Assembly: GCA_014378125.1 (NCBI GenBank)
Contig: JACMOG010000600.1
Span: 1-6,215, forward strand
Direction: 5' to 3'
Origin: Vitreoscilla sp.
GTDB taxonomy: Bacteria > Pseudomonadota > Gammaproteobacteria > Burkholderiales > Burkholderiaceae
Length of the DNA stretch: 6,215 bases
Shown: in pieces, positions 1 to 6,215 of the stretch
Position numbering within the stretch: position 1 is the stretch's first letter
How the letters are laid out: every line of letters starts with the position of its first letter
Notes under the pieces: generated by a model
Told to the model about the DNA's origin: nothing
The model's input: only the letters and a program-made list of their open reading frames with translations
Databases searched by the model: none
Program-made: the position numbers and the translations under genes

Positions 1-2
1 CC

Positions 3-2141
3 CTGGTGCTGGTGGATGGCAAGCGCCGCCACACGAGCGCCGTGATGGACACCGAGGGCCTTTTTCCCGGCACGGTGTCGGTGGACATCAACGCGATCCC
101 GCTCAGCGCCATCGACAGCATCGAGGTGCTGCGCGACGGCGCCGGCGCGCAGCATGGCAGCGACGCCGTTGCCGGCGTCGTCAACTTCCGCCTCAAGAAG
201 TCGGCCAGCGGCGGCTCGGCCTCCGTCACCTTCGGCGCCGACTCCACGCGCTTCAAGCCGTCCGATCGCCGCATCACCGACGGGCAGTCGCTGCTGGTCA
301 GCGCCGACAAGGGCCTGGCGCTGGGCGCGCCCGGCGAAGGCGGCTTCCTGCACTTCGGCGGCGACGCGATCCACAGGAAGGGCACCAACCGATCGGGCCC
401 GACCAGTTCCTATGGCGCCTCGTACAACGACACCGCGGGCGACCAGGCCCCCGGCGGCCGGGTGGTCTACAAGCCCGGCGCCCCCGACCAGCACGGCGGC
501 GCCCTGTGGGCCAACGCCGGCCTGTCGCTGGGCGGCGACCTGACTGCCTATTCGTTCGCCACGCTGAGCCGCCGCAACGCCGAAGGCGGCGCGTTCTTCC
601 GGTGGCCGGGCGATCCGCAGAACGTCGAGGCCGTCTATCCCAACGGGTATCGGCCGGTCACCACCAACCAGACCACCGACGTGTCATGGGTGGGCGGACT
701 CAGGCAGTCCACCGCCGACTGGGCGTTCGACGCGAGCGCGCGCCTGGGCCAGAACGACTTCGACTACGGCGTCAAGCACTCGCTCAACGCCTCGCTGGGC
801 ACGGCCAGCCCGACCGCATTCCACCTGGCCGACTTCCACTCGCGCCAGGTCGCGTTCAACCTCGACGCCAACCGCGAGATCGCCGCCGGCTGGCTGGCCG
901 AGCCGGCCAGCCTGGCCATCGGCGCGGAGGCGATGCACGAGGGTTACCGCACACGCCCGGGCGATCCCGCGTCCTACGCCGCCGGCCCGAACACCGACCC
1001 TTCGCTCGTCGGCCCACCCGGTGCGCAGGCCGGCCCCGGGCTGCGCCCGGCCGACGCGGTGGACGTCGGTCGCTGGGCCAAGTCGGCCTACGCCGACGTC
1101 GACCTGCCCGTCACGCGCCGCCTGCTGCTGGACGTGTCGACCCGGTGGTCGGGTTACGGCGGCGCAGGCGACGCCGTCACCGGCAAGCTGGCCGCGCGCT
1201 ACAAGCTCAGCCACGACCTGCTGTTGCGCGGCTCGTTCTCGAACAGCTTCCGCGCGCCGGCGCTCGCGCAGACGGGCTTCCGCTTCACCACGCTCAACTT
1301 CAACGTGGACGGCACCGGCCTGCAGAACGACGCGCTGCTGCCGGCCACCGACCCGCTGGCCAGGGCCTTCGGCGCGGAGCGCCTCAAGCCGGAGCTGTCC
1401 ACCAACCTGTCGCTGGGGGGCGCCTGGAAGGCCACGAGCAGCACCACGCTGTCGGTGGACGCGTACCGCATCCACATCCGCAACCGCATCACCCGCAGCA
1501 GCGACCTGCAGGGAGACGGCGTCACCGCCTACCTGAACGGCGTCGGCCGCACCGACATCGAGTCGGTGGCCTTCCTCACCAACGCGCTCGACACCACCAC
1601 GCAAGGCGTCGACCTGGTCGCCAACCAGGCGCTGAACGTGGCCGGCGGCACGCTGAACCTGAACGCGGCGCTGAACTTCAACCGCACGAAGATCGATCGC
1701 ACGCGGCAGGGATCGGCGGCGTTGACGGCGATCGATCCGGACGTGCAGCTGCTGACGCCCCAATCCCTTCTGGTGATCAAGCGCGGCTCGCCCACCAACA
1801 AGTTCGTGTTCTCCGGCGACTGGACGGCCGGCACGTGGGGCGCCACGGCGCGCGTCACGCGCTACGGCGCGGTCTACGACCAGTCCTACGACGAGTCGGC
1901 GCCCCTGGTCGACGGTGCCGGCGCGCAACGCTTCGGCGCCAACTGGTCCACCGACCTGGAGCTGTCGTACCGCATCACGCGCCAGGTGACGCTGGCCCTC
2001 GGCGGCAACAACGTCTTCGACCGCTATCCCGACCGCAGCTACGCGGGCAACACGCTGGGCGGCGCCCTGCCCTACGACTATGTCGCTCCCATCGGCATGA
2101 ACGGCGCGTTCTACTATGGGCGCGTCGCCTTCACGTTCTGA
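3..2141 (+). CDS. TonB-dependent outer-membrane receptor, 5' end missing
   Basis: An outer-membrane barrel receptor that takes up a scarce ligand using TonB/ExbBD energy. About 713 codons are visible and the frame is open at the window's left edge, so the signal peptide, TonB box and first part of the plug are absent. The visible start is the plug: LVLVDGKRRHTS, then DINAIPLSAIDSIEVLRDGA and GSDAVAGVVNFRLKK, the classic plug core (residues about 1-65). The rest is beta-barrel sequence with alternating aromatic strands. It includes a conserved LLLRGSFSNSFRAPAL strand, the late GGNNVFDRYPD motif, and a C-terminal GRVAFTF ending in Phe, as the BAM insertion signal requires. The 3' end is intact (TGA). 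A substrate-binding protein gene follows 10 bases later, so the two are probably co-transcribed and share a ligand. The ligand cannot be read from the sequence; siderophore, corrinoid, sugar and other small molecules all remain possible. The family call is very secure, the substrate unknown. Confidence 0.95.
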   Translation: MVLVDGKRRHTSAVMDTEGLFPGTVSVDINAIPLSAIDSIEVLRDGAGAQHGSDAVAGVVNFRLKKSASGGSASVTFGADSTRFKPSDRRITDGQSLLVSADKGLALGAPGEGGFLHFGGDAIHRKGTNRSGPTSSYGASYNDTAGDQAPGGRVVYKPGAPDQHGGALWANAGLSLGGDLTAYSFATLSRRNAEGGAFFRWPGDPQNVEAVYPNGYRPVTTNQTTDVSWVGGLRQSTADWAFDASARLGQNDFDYGVKHSLNASLGTASPTAFHLADFHSRQVAFNLDANREIAAGWLAEPASLAIGAEAMHEGYRTRPGDPASYAAGPNTDPSLVGPPGAQAGPGLRPADAVDVGRWAKSAYADVDLPVTRRLLLDVSTRWSGYGGAGDAVTGKLAARYKLSHDLLLRGSFSNSFRAPALAQTGFRFTTLNFNVDGTGLQNDALLPATDPLARAFGAERLKPELSTNLSLGGAWKATSSTTLSVDAYRIHIRNRITRSSDLQGDGVTAYLNGVGRTDIESVAFLTNALDTTTQGVDLVANQALNVAGGTLNLNAALNFNRTKIDRTRQGSAALTAIDPDVQLLTPQSLLVIKRGSPTNKFVFSGDWTAGTWGATARVTRYGAVYDQSYDESAPLVDGAGAQRFGANWSTDLELSYRITRQVTLALGGNNVFDRYPDRSYAGNTLGGALPYDYVAPIGMNGAFYYGRVAFTF

Positions 2142-2151
2142 TTCCCTGCCC

Positions 2152-2958
2152 ATGATCGAATCCCGTTCCCTCTCGCGTCGTCGCTGGCTCGCCGGGGCGG
2201 CCGCGGCCGCGCTCGTGCCCGGCGCGGCGCGCGCCCAGGCGCTGCCCGATCTCAAGGGCCGCAAGGTGCTGGCCGTCACCGAGAACGCCTTTCCGCCGCT
2301 GAACATGCTCGACCCCAAGACCGGCCAGGGCGTGGGGTGGGAGTACGACTGCTTCAACGAGATCGCGCGCCGCCTGCACCTGCAGGTGGAGTGGCACCTC
2401 AGCAGCTGGGACGCGATGATCGAGTCGGTACGCAACGGCCAGTTCGACGTCGGCATGGACGGCATCGGCATCGACGACAAGCGCAGGTCGCAGGTGGATT
2501 TCTCCGCGCCCTACATGCGTTCGCAGATGCTGATGCTGGTGCGCGCGGACGAGACCCGCTTCCGCGACCCCGCCGGGTTCCGCGCCAACGCGAAGTTGTT
2601 GGCCGGCGCGCAGGCCGGCACCACCGGCTTCTACACGACGGCGCGCGACCTGCTCGGGGTGCCCGGCGTCCATCCGCGCATCAAGCTGTTCGACACCTTC
2701 GGCGCCAGCGTGCAGGCGCTGCGCGCGGGCGACGTCGATGTCGTGCTGTCCGATCCCACCGGCGCGTCGGCCACGCTGTCGCGCTCGGCAAAGCTTTTCA
2801 AGGTCGTCGGCACCCCGCTGCCCGGCGAGGACTACGGGTTCATCCTGCGCAAGGGCTCGCCGCTGAAGGCCCCGATCGACGCCGCGCTCGCCACCATGGC
2901 GGCCGACGGCACGCTGGAGCGCCTGAACAAGCGCTGGCTGCCGGCCCTGCCGGCGTGA
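2152..2958 (+). CDS. Periplasmic family-3 ABC substrate-binding protein, Tat-like signal
   Basis: A 268-residue protein of the SBP_bac_3 type (polar amino acid and similar ligands), about the usual length. The N-terminus has a signal with a twin-arginine-like core, SRRRWLAG, then AAAAALVPGAARAQA with likely cleavage after ARA. This suggests Tat export, although Sec cannot be excluded. The mature part shows the family pattern: KVLAVTENAFPPLNM at the start, WDAMIESVRNGQFDVGMDGI, KRRSQVDFSAPYM, a second-lobe AGTTGFYT, DVVLSDPTGASA, and a C-terminal DGTLERLNKRWLPA. I chose ATG 2152 because it places the signal at residue 1. An in-frame ATG at 2116 would add 12 residues and overlap the receptor gene. 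No good Shine-Dalgarno precedes either start, so translation may be coupled to the receptor, whose stop lies 10 bases upstream. No permease or ATPase gene follows, so its membrane partner is elsewhere or absent. Confidence 0.93.
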   Translation: MIESRSLSRRRWLAGAAAAALVPGAARAQALPDLKGRKVLAVTENAFPPLNMLDPKTGQGVGWEYDCFNEIARRLHLQVEWHLSSWDAMIESVRNGQFDVGMDGIGIDDKRRSQVDFSAPYMRSQMLMLVRADETRFRDPAGFRANAKLLAGAQAGTTGFYTTARDLLGVPGVHPRIKLFDTFGASVQALRAGDVDVVLSDPTGASATLSRSAKLFKVVGTPLPGEDYGFILRKGSPLKAPIDAALATMAADGTLERLNKRWLPALPA

Positions 2959-2962
2959 CACC

Positions 2963-3289
<327 letters not shown>

Positions 3290-3318
3290 AGTAAGTGATT
3301 GATCCGTCATATGAAAGT

Positions 3319-3353
3319 GGCCTGCCGAGTTATTGCTCGTGCAGGCCTTTTTT
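3319..3353 (+). terminator. Intrinsic terminator after tRNA-Pro
   Basis: GGCCTGC (3319-3325) pairs with GCAGGCC (3341-3347). The stem is extended by CGAG/CTCG with a single bulged T at 3340, and the loop is TTATTG. Six T residues follow at 3348-3353. It lies 30 bases past the tRNA's CCA end, as expected for a monocistronic tRNA terminator. Confidence 0.9.
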
Positions 3354-3355
3354 CT

Positions 3356-3374
3356 AACGCGGCGCGTTTTTTTT
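3356..3374 (+). terminator. Possible second short hairpin with T8 run
   Basis: AACGC (3356-3360) and GCGTT (3364-3368) can pair around a 3-base GGC loop. A run of eight T residues spans 3367-3374, six of them after the stem. It sits just behind the stronger terminator and could be a back-up. The stem is short and partly consumes the T run, so support is weak. It gives no T tract on the minus strand and so would not serve as an intrinsic terminator for hicAB. Confidence 0.35.
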
Positions 3375-3381
3375 ACCCTGG

Positions 3382-3792
3382 TCAAGCGCGGTGCGCGATC
3401 GCTTCTTGAGCTGCCTGCACCAAGAAGCCAGAACGAGACATGCCGCGGCTCTTCGCATACTCGTCGATCTTCACCAGAACGCGCCCTGGCACCGTGATGT
3501 TGATCTTCTCGGCCGGACCAAACAGGCGCTCGATGGGCGCATCCACGAGGCCCCACGTCCATCCCGCGAACTCTTCGGCGTGTTTTGCCATGAGATCCGC
3601 CATCGAAGCCGCGGCCGGCATGTCCTTGCCATCTTCGGCCAGCGCCTCGCAGAACGCTTCGATGGCCTCAACGGCGTTGTCATATGCCTCCTCGAGCGTG
3701 TCGCCTGCAGAGAAGCAGCCCGGAACGGCTGGCACAGCGACGCCAAACGCCGTCGTTTCCGAGCCGGGCTCGATTGCGATCAAGAACTTCAT
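3382..3792 (-). CDS. hicB: HicB antitoxin with ribbon-helix-helix C-terminus
   Basis: A 136-residue antitoxin expected to neutralise the HicA mRNA interferase and repress its own operon. The N-terminal half is the HicB partial-RNase-H fold: [10 protein letters not shown], then [20 protein letters not shown] and a helix [16 protein letters not shown]. The C-terminal part, from about residue 93, is a ribbon-helix-helix DNA-binding domain: [19 protein letters not shown], then [19 protein letters not shown] chose ATG 3792 because HicB proteins typically begin in this way and AGAGG lies 5 bases upstream. A GTG at 3840 would add 16 residues and overlap the hicA stop in a GTGA arrangement, but those residues look unlike the family. 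The gene lies 44 bases downstream of hicA on the same strand and converges on the tRNA gene. No catalytic or structural gap is visible. Confidence 0.92.
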   Translation of the reverse strand: MKFLIAIEPGSETTAFGVAVPAVPGCFSAGDTLEEAYDNAVEAIEAFCEALAEDGKDMPAAASMADLMAKHAEEFAGWTWGLVDAPIERLFGPAEKINITVPGRVLVKIDEYAKSRGMSRSGFLVQAAQEAIAHRA

Positions 3793-3836
3793 ACCTGCCT
3801 CTACCTCACCCATCAACGGCGGGTGTCCCCGTGACC

Positions 3837-4019
3837 TCACTTGAGGCCGGCTGCCTTGCGTAGCTTGTGCACCAAGCCGACGCCGAGATCCTTCTTCGGG
3901 TGCGGAACACCGATGTGCCCCGGCTTCATCGGATGGTCGAAGACATGATGGCTGCCCTTCACGTTCCGTAGCTTCCAGCCGTCTGCTTCCAAGTCCTTGG
4001 TCAGGTCTGCGCTACGCAT
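3837..4019 (-). CDS. hicA: HicA toxin, mRNA interferase
   Basis: A 60-residue toxin of the HicA (YcfA) family, with a double-stranded-RNA-binding-like fold that cleaves mRNA in the cytoplasm and is held inactive by HicB. It shows the family's pattern at normal length: MRSADLTKDLEADGWKL, the catalytic-His motif VKGSHHVF, then a beta-rich HIGVPHPKKDLGVG and the C-terminal helix LVHKLRKAAGLK. The motif His residues are intact, so an active toxin is expected. I chose ATG 4019 because HicA proteins start close to this residue. The frame continues upstream to a GTG at 4064, but that would put the promoter inside the coding region. No Shine-Dalgarno precedes the ATG; the -10 element ends 7 bases before it, so the message is probably leaderless. 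Toxin first, antitoxin second is the usual hicAB order. Counted samples of the hicAB part are 55-60% GC, lower than flanking genes. Confidence 0.92.
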   Translation of the reverse strand: MRSADLTKDLEADGWKLRNVKGSHHVFDHPMKPGHIGVPHPKKDLGVGLVHKLRKAAGLK

Positions 4020-4045
4020 GGTGGTTGCTATAACCACCGCGGTGG
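4020..4045. promoter_or_regulatory. Overlapping inverted repeats, probable HicB operator
   Basis: Two perfect inverted repeats share one arm. GGTGGTT (4020-4026) and AACCACC (4032-4038) flank GCTAT. CCACCGCGGTGG (4034-4045) is a 12-base palindrome. The net pattern is three half-sites, GGTGG, CCACC and GGTGG. They cover the spacer, the -10 element and the predicted start site of hicAB, so a bound protein would block RNA polymerase. Binding by the HicB ribbon-helix-helix domain is inferred from known autoregulation in this family. Confidence 0.7.
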
Positions 4046-4055
4046 ATACTGTCAA
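4027..4055 (-). promoter_or_regulatory. Sigma-70-type promoter of hicAB
   Basis: Read on the minus strand: TTGACA (4055-4050), a 17-base spacer, then TATAGC (4032-4027). The -35 is a perfect consensus and the spacing ideal; the -10 matches consensus at four of six positions. The predicted start of transcription is at 4020 or 4019, on or beside the A of the hicA ATG. Confidence 0.82.
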
Positions 4056-4085
4056 CACCGCCACCCGCGCCGTCGGCCGCCGCGG

Positions 4086-4912
4086 TCACGCGCTCGAGAC
4101 CAGCGTCGTGGCCAGCGCGTTGTGCCGCTCCACCAGCGGCCCCAGGTCGAGCGTGGCCAGGCGTCCCTCCCGCACCGCCACGCGACCATTGACGATCGTC
4201 CAAGCCGCCTGCGGCCTGGCGCACAGCAGCAGGCTGGCCACCGGGTCGAGCACCGCGCCGTCAGAGAACGCCGCCGTCCGCAGGTCGAACAGCGCCAGGT
4301 CGGCGCACAAGCCCGGGGCCAGGCGCCCGATGTCGGACCGTCCCAGCACCGGCGCGCCGCCGCCCCGAGACCCACCGGCACGCCAGCGTCCAGCATGCGC
4401 CGGATGGGCGCGATGCCCGAGGCCAGGCGCATGTTGCTGCAGGGGCAGTGGGCGACGCCCGTGCGCGTGCTGGCGAACAGCGCGATGCCCCCGGGATCGA
4501 GCTTGACGCAGTGCGCGTGCCACACGTCGGCCCCGGTCCAACCCGGGTCCTGCGCGTACTGCGCGGGCGTGCAGCCGAATTTCTCCAGGCTGTAGGCGAC
4601 GTCGTGGTCGTTCTCGGCCAGGTACGTGTGCAGGCGCACGCCGTACGCTCGCGCGAGGCTGGCCGACTCGTGCATCAGGTCGCGGCTGACGCTGAACGGC
4701 GAGCACGGCACCCCCGCCATGTTCACCATGGCGCCGTGCGACTTGTCGTGGAAGCGTTCGATCACGCGCCGCGTGTCGGCCGGGATCGCGTCCTCGCGCT
4801 CCACCACCCGGTCGGGCGGCAGCCCGCCCTGCGACGCGCCCACGCTCATGTTGCCGCGGGTGGCCACGAAGCGCATGCCGATCTCGGTGGCGGCCTCGAT
4901 GTTGTCGTCCCC
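4086..4912 (-). pseudogene. Decayed amidohydrolase, 8-oxoguanine deaminase / ATZ-TRZ type
   Basis: A remnant of a metal-dependent cytosolic deaminase of the amidohydrolase superfamily. Recognisable sequence starts at DDNIEAATEIGMRFVATRG near 4910 and includes GGLPPDRVVEREDAI, PCSPFSVSRDLM, WHAHCVKLDPGGIALF, VAHCPCSNMRLASG and MLDAGVPVGLG. Around 4356-4366 the reading frame changes. The C-terminal part (VLGRSDIGRLAPGLCADLALFDL to NALATTLVSSA, stop 4086-4088) is in another frame. The segment between them, which in the family holds the metal-binding Asp motif VDGSASND and the following helices, is deleted. The N-terminal third with the metal-binding HxH motif is also missing; about 275 codons remain of a usual ~450. 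In addition, the usual HTHLAEN reads HTYLAEN, losing a conserved His. The product cannot be an active enzyme. The family is secure; the exact substrate (8-oxoguanine or a related aminohydrolase substrate) is less so. Confidence 0.88.
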
Positions 4913-4931
4913 GGGCCGTGCCCAGCTGCAA

Positions 4932-4961
4932 GGGGTCTGGCCCCGGCCGGGGCCAGACCCC
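4932..4961. repeat. Perfect 30-base palindrome at gene-remnant boundary
   Basis: GGGGTCTGGCCCCGG (4932-4946) is followed directly by its exact reverse complement (4947-4961), with no spacer or mismatch. It lies 12 bases beyond the S4 protein's stop and about 20 bases before recognisable amidohydrolase sequence. The core resembles GGGGTC-type palindromes scattered between genes in some beta- and gamma-proteobacteria (from memory, not checked). As RNA it would form a very stable hairpin at the S4 message's 3' end, but no T run follows on either strand, so it is not a canonical intrinsic terminator. Confidence 0.85.
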
Positions 4962-4973
4962 ATCAACCGCCCG

Positions 4974-5189
4974 CTAGGCCCGCACCGCCACGCGGCGCTC
5001 GCCCATCGACACGACGTCGCCCGCGCGCACCTTGCGCCCGCGCCGAACGTCCACCTCGCCATTGACCATGACCCCGCCCTGCTGGATCAGCAGCTTTGCC
5101 TCGCCGCCGCTGCTCGCCAGGCCGGCGGCTTTCAGCAGCGCGTCCAGCGTGATGTGCTCGCCGCGCAGGTCGAAGGCGATGGGATCCAT
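4974..5189 (-). CDS. Small S4-domain RNA-binding protein (YbcJ type)
   Basis: A 71-residue protein that is essentially one S4 RNA-binding domain: ITLDALLKAAGLASSGGEAK, then LLIQQGGVMVNGEVDVRRGR and KVRAGDVVSMGERRVAVRA. This matches the short COG2501/YbcJ family of free-standing S4 proteins, likely binding structured RNA in the cytoplasm; the partner is unknown. I chose ATG 5189 because the family starts just ahead of FDLRGEHITLD. The frame is open up to 5390, but the extra 67 codons are Arg-rich, low-similarity sequence lying over a terminator. Upstream of the ATG is GAGACTCCC, a weak Shine-Dalgarno at best. It looks complete. It is separated from the TPP-enzyme gene by 222 bases containing a terminator, so it is probably its own transcription unit; I could not identify its promoter convincingly. 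Confidence 0.88.
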   Translation of the reverse strand: MDPIAFDLRGEHITLDALLKAAGLASSGGEAKLLIQQGGVMVNGEVDVRRGRKVRAGDVVSMGERRVAVRA

Positions 5190-5246
5190 GGGAGTCTCTG
5201 AAGCTGGGAAAGGGTCGCCAGCGTACCGCGTTTTGGCGCGCGCACA

Positions 5247-5277
5247 GAAAAGAGCCCGGCGCGCGAGCGACCGGGCT
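5247..5277 (-). terminator. Intrinsic terminator, minus strand
   Basis: On the minus strand AGCCCGG (5277-5271) pairs with CCGGGCT (5259-5253) around an 11-base GC-rich loop, followed by CTTTTCTG (5252-5245). It would end transcription coming from the TPP-enzyme gene, whose stop codon is about 135 bases upstream, and isolates the S4 gene. The T tract is short and interrupted, so efficiency is uncertain. Confidence 0.65.
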
Positions 5278-5411
5278 GAGACCGGCGACCAAAGAGGAGG
5301 GAGGGAGGAGGTGCGCCGCCGGAAAAGATAGTTTCTGCCAACCCGCAGCCGCCGTTTGTAGGACAACATCGCGCCGGCGTGCCTGGACACATCTGTTGCC
5401 TCACGGTCGAG
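5278..5411. other. Intergenic spacer with a purine tract
   Basis: Between the TPP-enzyme stop and the terminator I see no gene. The notable element is a 21-base all-purine stretch on the plus strand at 5291-5311, built from AGGAGGGAGGGAGGAGG-like units. The only start codon near it, GTG at 5311, opens a frame of six codons before TAG, so it is not a ribosome binding site for a real gene. Confidence 0.6.
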
Positions 5412-6215
5412 TCAAGCCTTATTCCTCAGCGCCGCCTCCCGCAGGGCCGTGAGCGTGGTGCGGGACGTGCTCACGTCCGCCGGCAGCAGGAGGTGCAGCA
5501 GCGTCGGCCCGTCAGCCTTCAGCGCGCGGCCGAAAGCCGGCTCGAACCCCGCCGTGGCCTCCACGCGCTCGGCGTGCCAACCGTAGGCGCGCGCCAGCTG
5601 AACGAAGTCGGGATTGCTCAGCGACGTGCCGCTCACCCGCGCCGGGAAGTCGCGCTCCTGGTGCATGCGGATGGTGCCGTAGGTGCCGTTGTCGACCACC
5701 ACGACCACCAGCTTGCCCTCGGCGCGCCCCGCCCCGTGCGCCGTGGCGGTGGCCAGCTCCTGGCCGGGCATCAGAAAGTCGCCGTCGCCCGCGATGGCGA
5801 TGGCCGTGCGGCCCGGATAGAGCAGGTTCGCCGCGATTGCCGCAGGCACGCCGTAGCCCATGGCCCCGGCGGTGGGGGCGAGCTGGGTGCGGCCCTCGCG
5901 CTGCAGGCTGGCGTACTGGTGGAAGCGGTGCAGCCAGCCGGCGTAGTTGCCGGCGCCGTTGGTGTAGACGGCGCCGGCCGGCGCCATCGCCTCGATGGTC
6001 TTGACGACCACGGCCAGGTCCATCGGCTCCACCGGCGCGGCCACCAGGTTGGCCAGGTACTCGGCATGGGCCTGGGCGCCGGCGGCAGGCGAGCGCGGCG
6101 TGGGCGGATCGATGCCCTCCAGCGCGCAACCGATGGCCGCCACCGAGCACTGCAACGCGATCGTGGGCTGGTAGACACGGCCGAGCTCCTCGGCGCCGGC
6201 ATGGAAGTGCACCAG
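5412..6215 (-). CDS. Thiamine-pyrophosphate enzyme, acetolactate-synthase-like, N-terminus missing
   Basis: The C-terminal 267 residues of a TPP-dependent enzyme of the acetolactate synthase / benzoylformate decarboxylase superfamily; the gene runs off the right edge of the window. The first visible residues, LVHFHAGAEELGRVYQP, match the end of the central domain. From about residue 75 is the C-terminal TPP-binding domain: YTNGAGNYAGWLHRF, LAPTAGAMGYGVPAAIAAN, then the cofactor motif GDGDFLMPGQELATA leading to VVVVDNGTYGTIRMHQE, which binds Mg and pyrophosphate. FPARVSGTSLSNPDFVQLAR and the C-terminal TTLTALREAALRNKA follow. The C-terminus is complete, with a TGA stop. Such enzymes commonly condense or decarboxylate 2-oxo acids. 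Without the N-terminal domain and its catalytic Glu I cannot tell a biosynthetic acetolactate synthase from a catabolic relative. No regulatory-subunit gene follows downstream, which leans against a canonical IlvB. Confidence 0.9.
   Translation of the reverse strand: MVHFHAGAEELGRVYQPTIALQCSVAAIGCALEGIDPPTPRSPAAGAQAHAEYLANLVAAPVEPMDLAVVVKTIEAMAPAGAVYTNGAGNYAGWLHRFHQYASLQREGRTQLAPTAGAMGYGVPAAIAANLLYPGRTAIAIAGDGDFLMPGQELATATAHGAGRAEGKLVVVVVDNGTYGTIRMHQERDFPARVSGTSLSNPDFVQLARAYGWHAERVEATAGFEPAFGRALKADGPTLLHLLLPADVSTSRTTLTALREAALRNKA

Noticed and set aside
684..2480. A 598-codon open frame on the minus strand, and a 549-codon second plus frame (506-2155), both across the receptor gene.
   Set aside because: Both are rich in Arg, Ala, Gly and Val with no recognisable domain, and lie antisense to or out of frame with a clear TonB receptor. 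They are by-products of high GC at third codon positions.
4448..5065. A 205-codon plus-strand frame over the amidohydrolase remnant and S4 gene.
   Set aside because: Composition is typical of an antisense shadow, and it lacks a ribosome site or any known motif.
5190..5390. A 67-residue N-terminal extension of the S4 protein.
   Set aside because: It would cover a terminator hairpin and a purine tract, is Arg-rich without family similarity, and the 71-residue form already matches the usual length.

Overview
This GC-rich window reads like a beta-proteobacterial chromosome of the order Burkholderiales (Comamonadaceae-like). The evidence is the codon bias, the protein families, and a tRNA-Pro with encoded CCA. 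No sequence comparison could be run, so the taxonomic call is inference.

Left part (1-3235, plus strand): a three-gene operon-like run. It opens with a TonB-dependent outer-membrane receptor whose 5' end lies outside the window. After 10 bases comes a periplasmic family-3 solute-binding protein with a Tat-like signal, and 4 bases later the 5' stub of a Dph6/DUF71-type ATP-pyrophosphatase. The first two genes look intact within the window and suggest uptake of an unidentified small molecule across outer membrane and periplasm. No inner-membrane permease or ATPase is present. The third gene loses family similarity after about 58 codons, and its frame stops inside the next tRNA.

Middle part (3168-4055): tRNA-Pro(UGG) is followed by a clear intrinsic terminator. 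Convergent to it, on the minus strand, is a hicAB toxin-antitoxin pair. The toxin gene has a near-ideal promoter (TTGACA, 17 bases, TATAGC) placed so that transcription should start at or next to the hicA AUG. Overlapping inverted repeats fill the promoter core, which is a good candidate operator for the ribbon-helix-helix end of HicB. Two counted 60-base samples in this part are 55% and 60% GC, against 75% just to its right, which points to acquired DNA.

Right part (4086-6215, minus strand): a decayed amidohydrolase (8-oxoguanine deaminase / ATZ-TRZ type) lacks its N-terminal third and carries an internal deletion with frameshift. Next come a perfect 30-base palindrome, a complete small S4 RNA-binding protein (YbcJ type), a spacer with an intrinsic terminator, and the C-terminal part of a thiamine-pyrophosphate enzyme related to acetolactate synthase, cut by the window edge.

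Overall, this looks like a rearranged junction. Two gene remnants flank a tRNA plus toxin-antitoxin islet, and no integrase or transposase is visible. I see no clearly new multi-gene system. The most unusual items are the leaderless, operator-filled hicA promoter and the scars around the tRNA.
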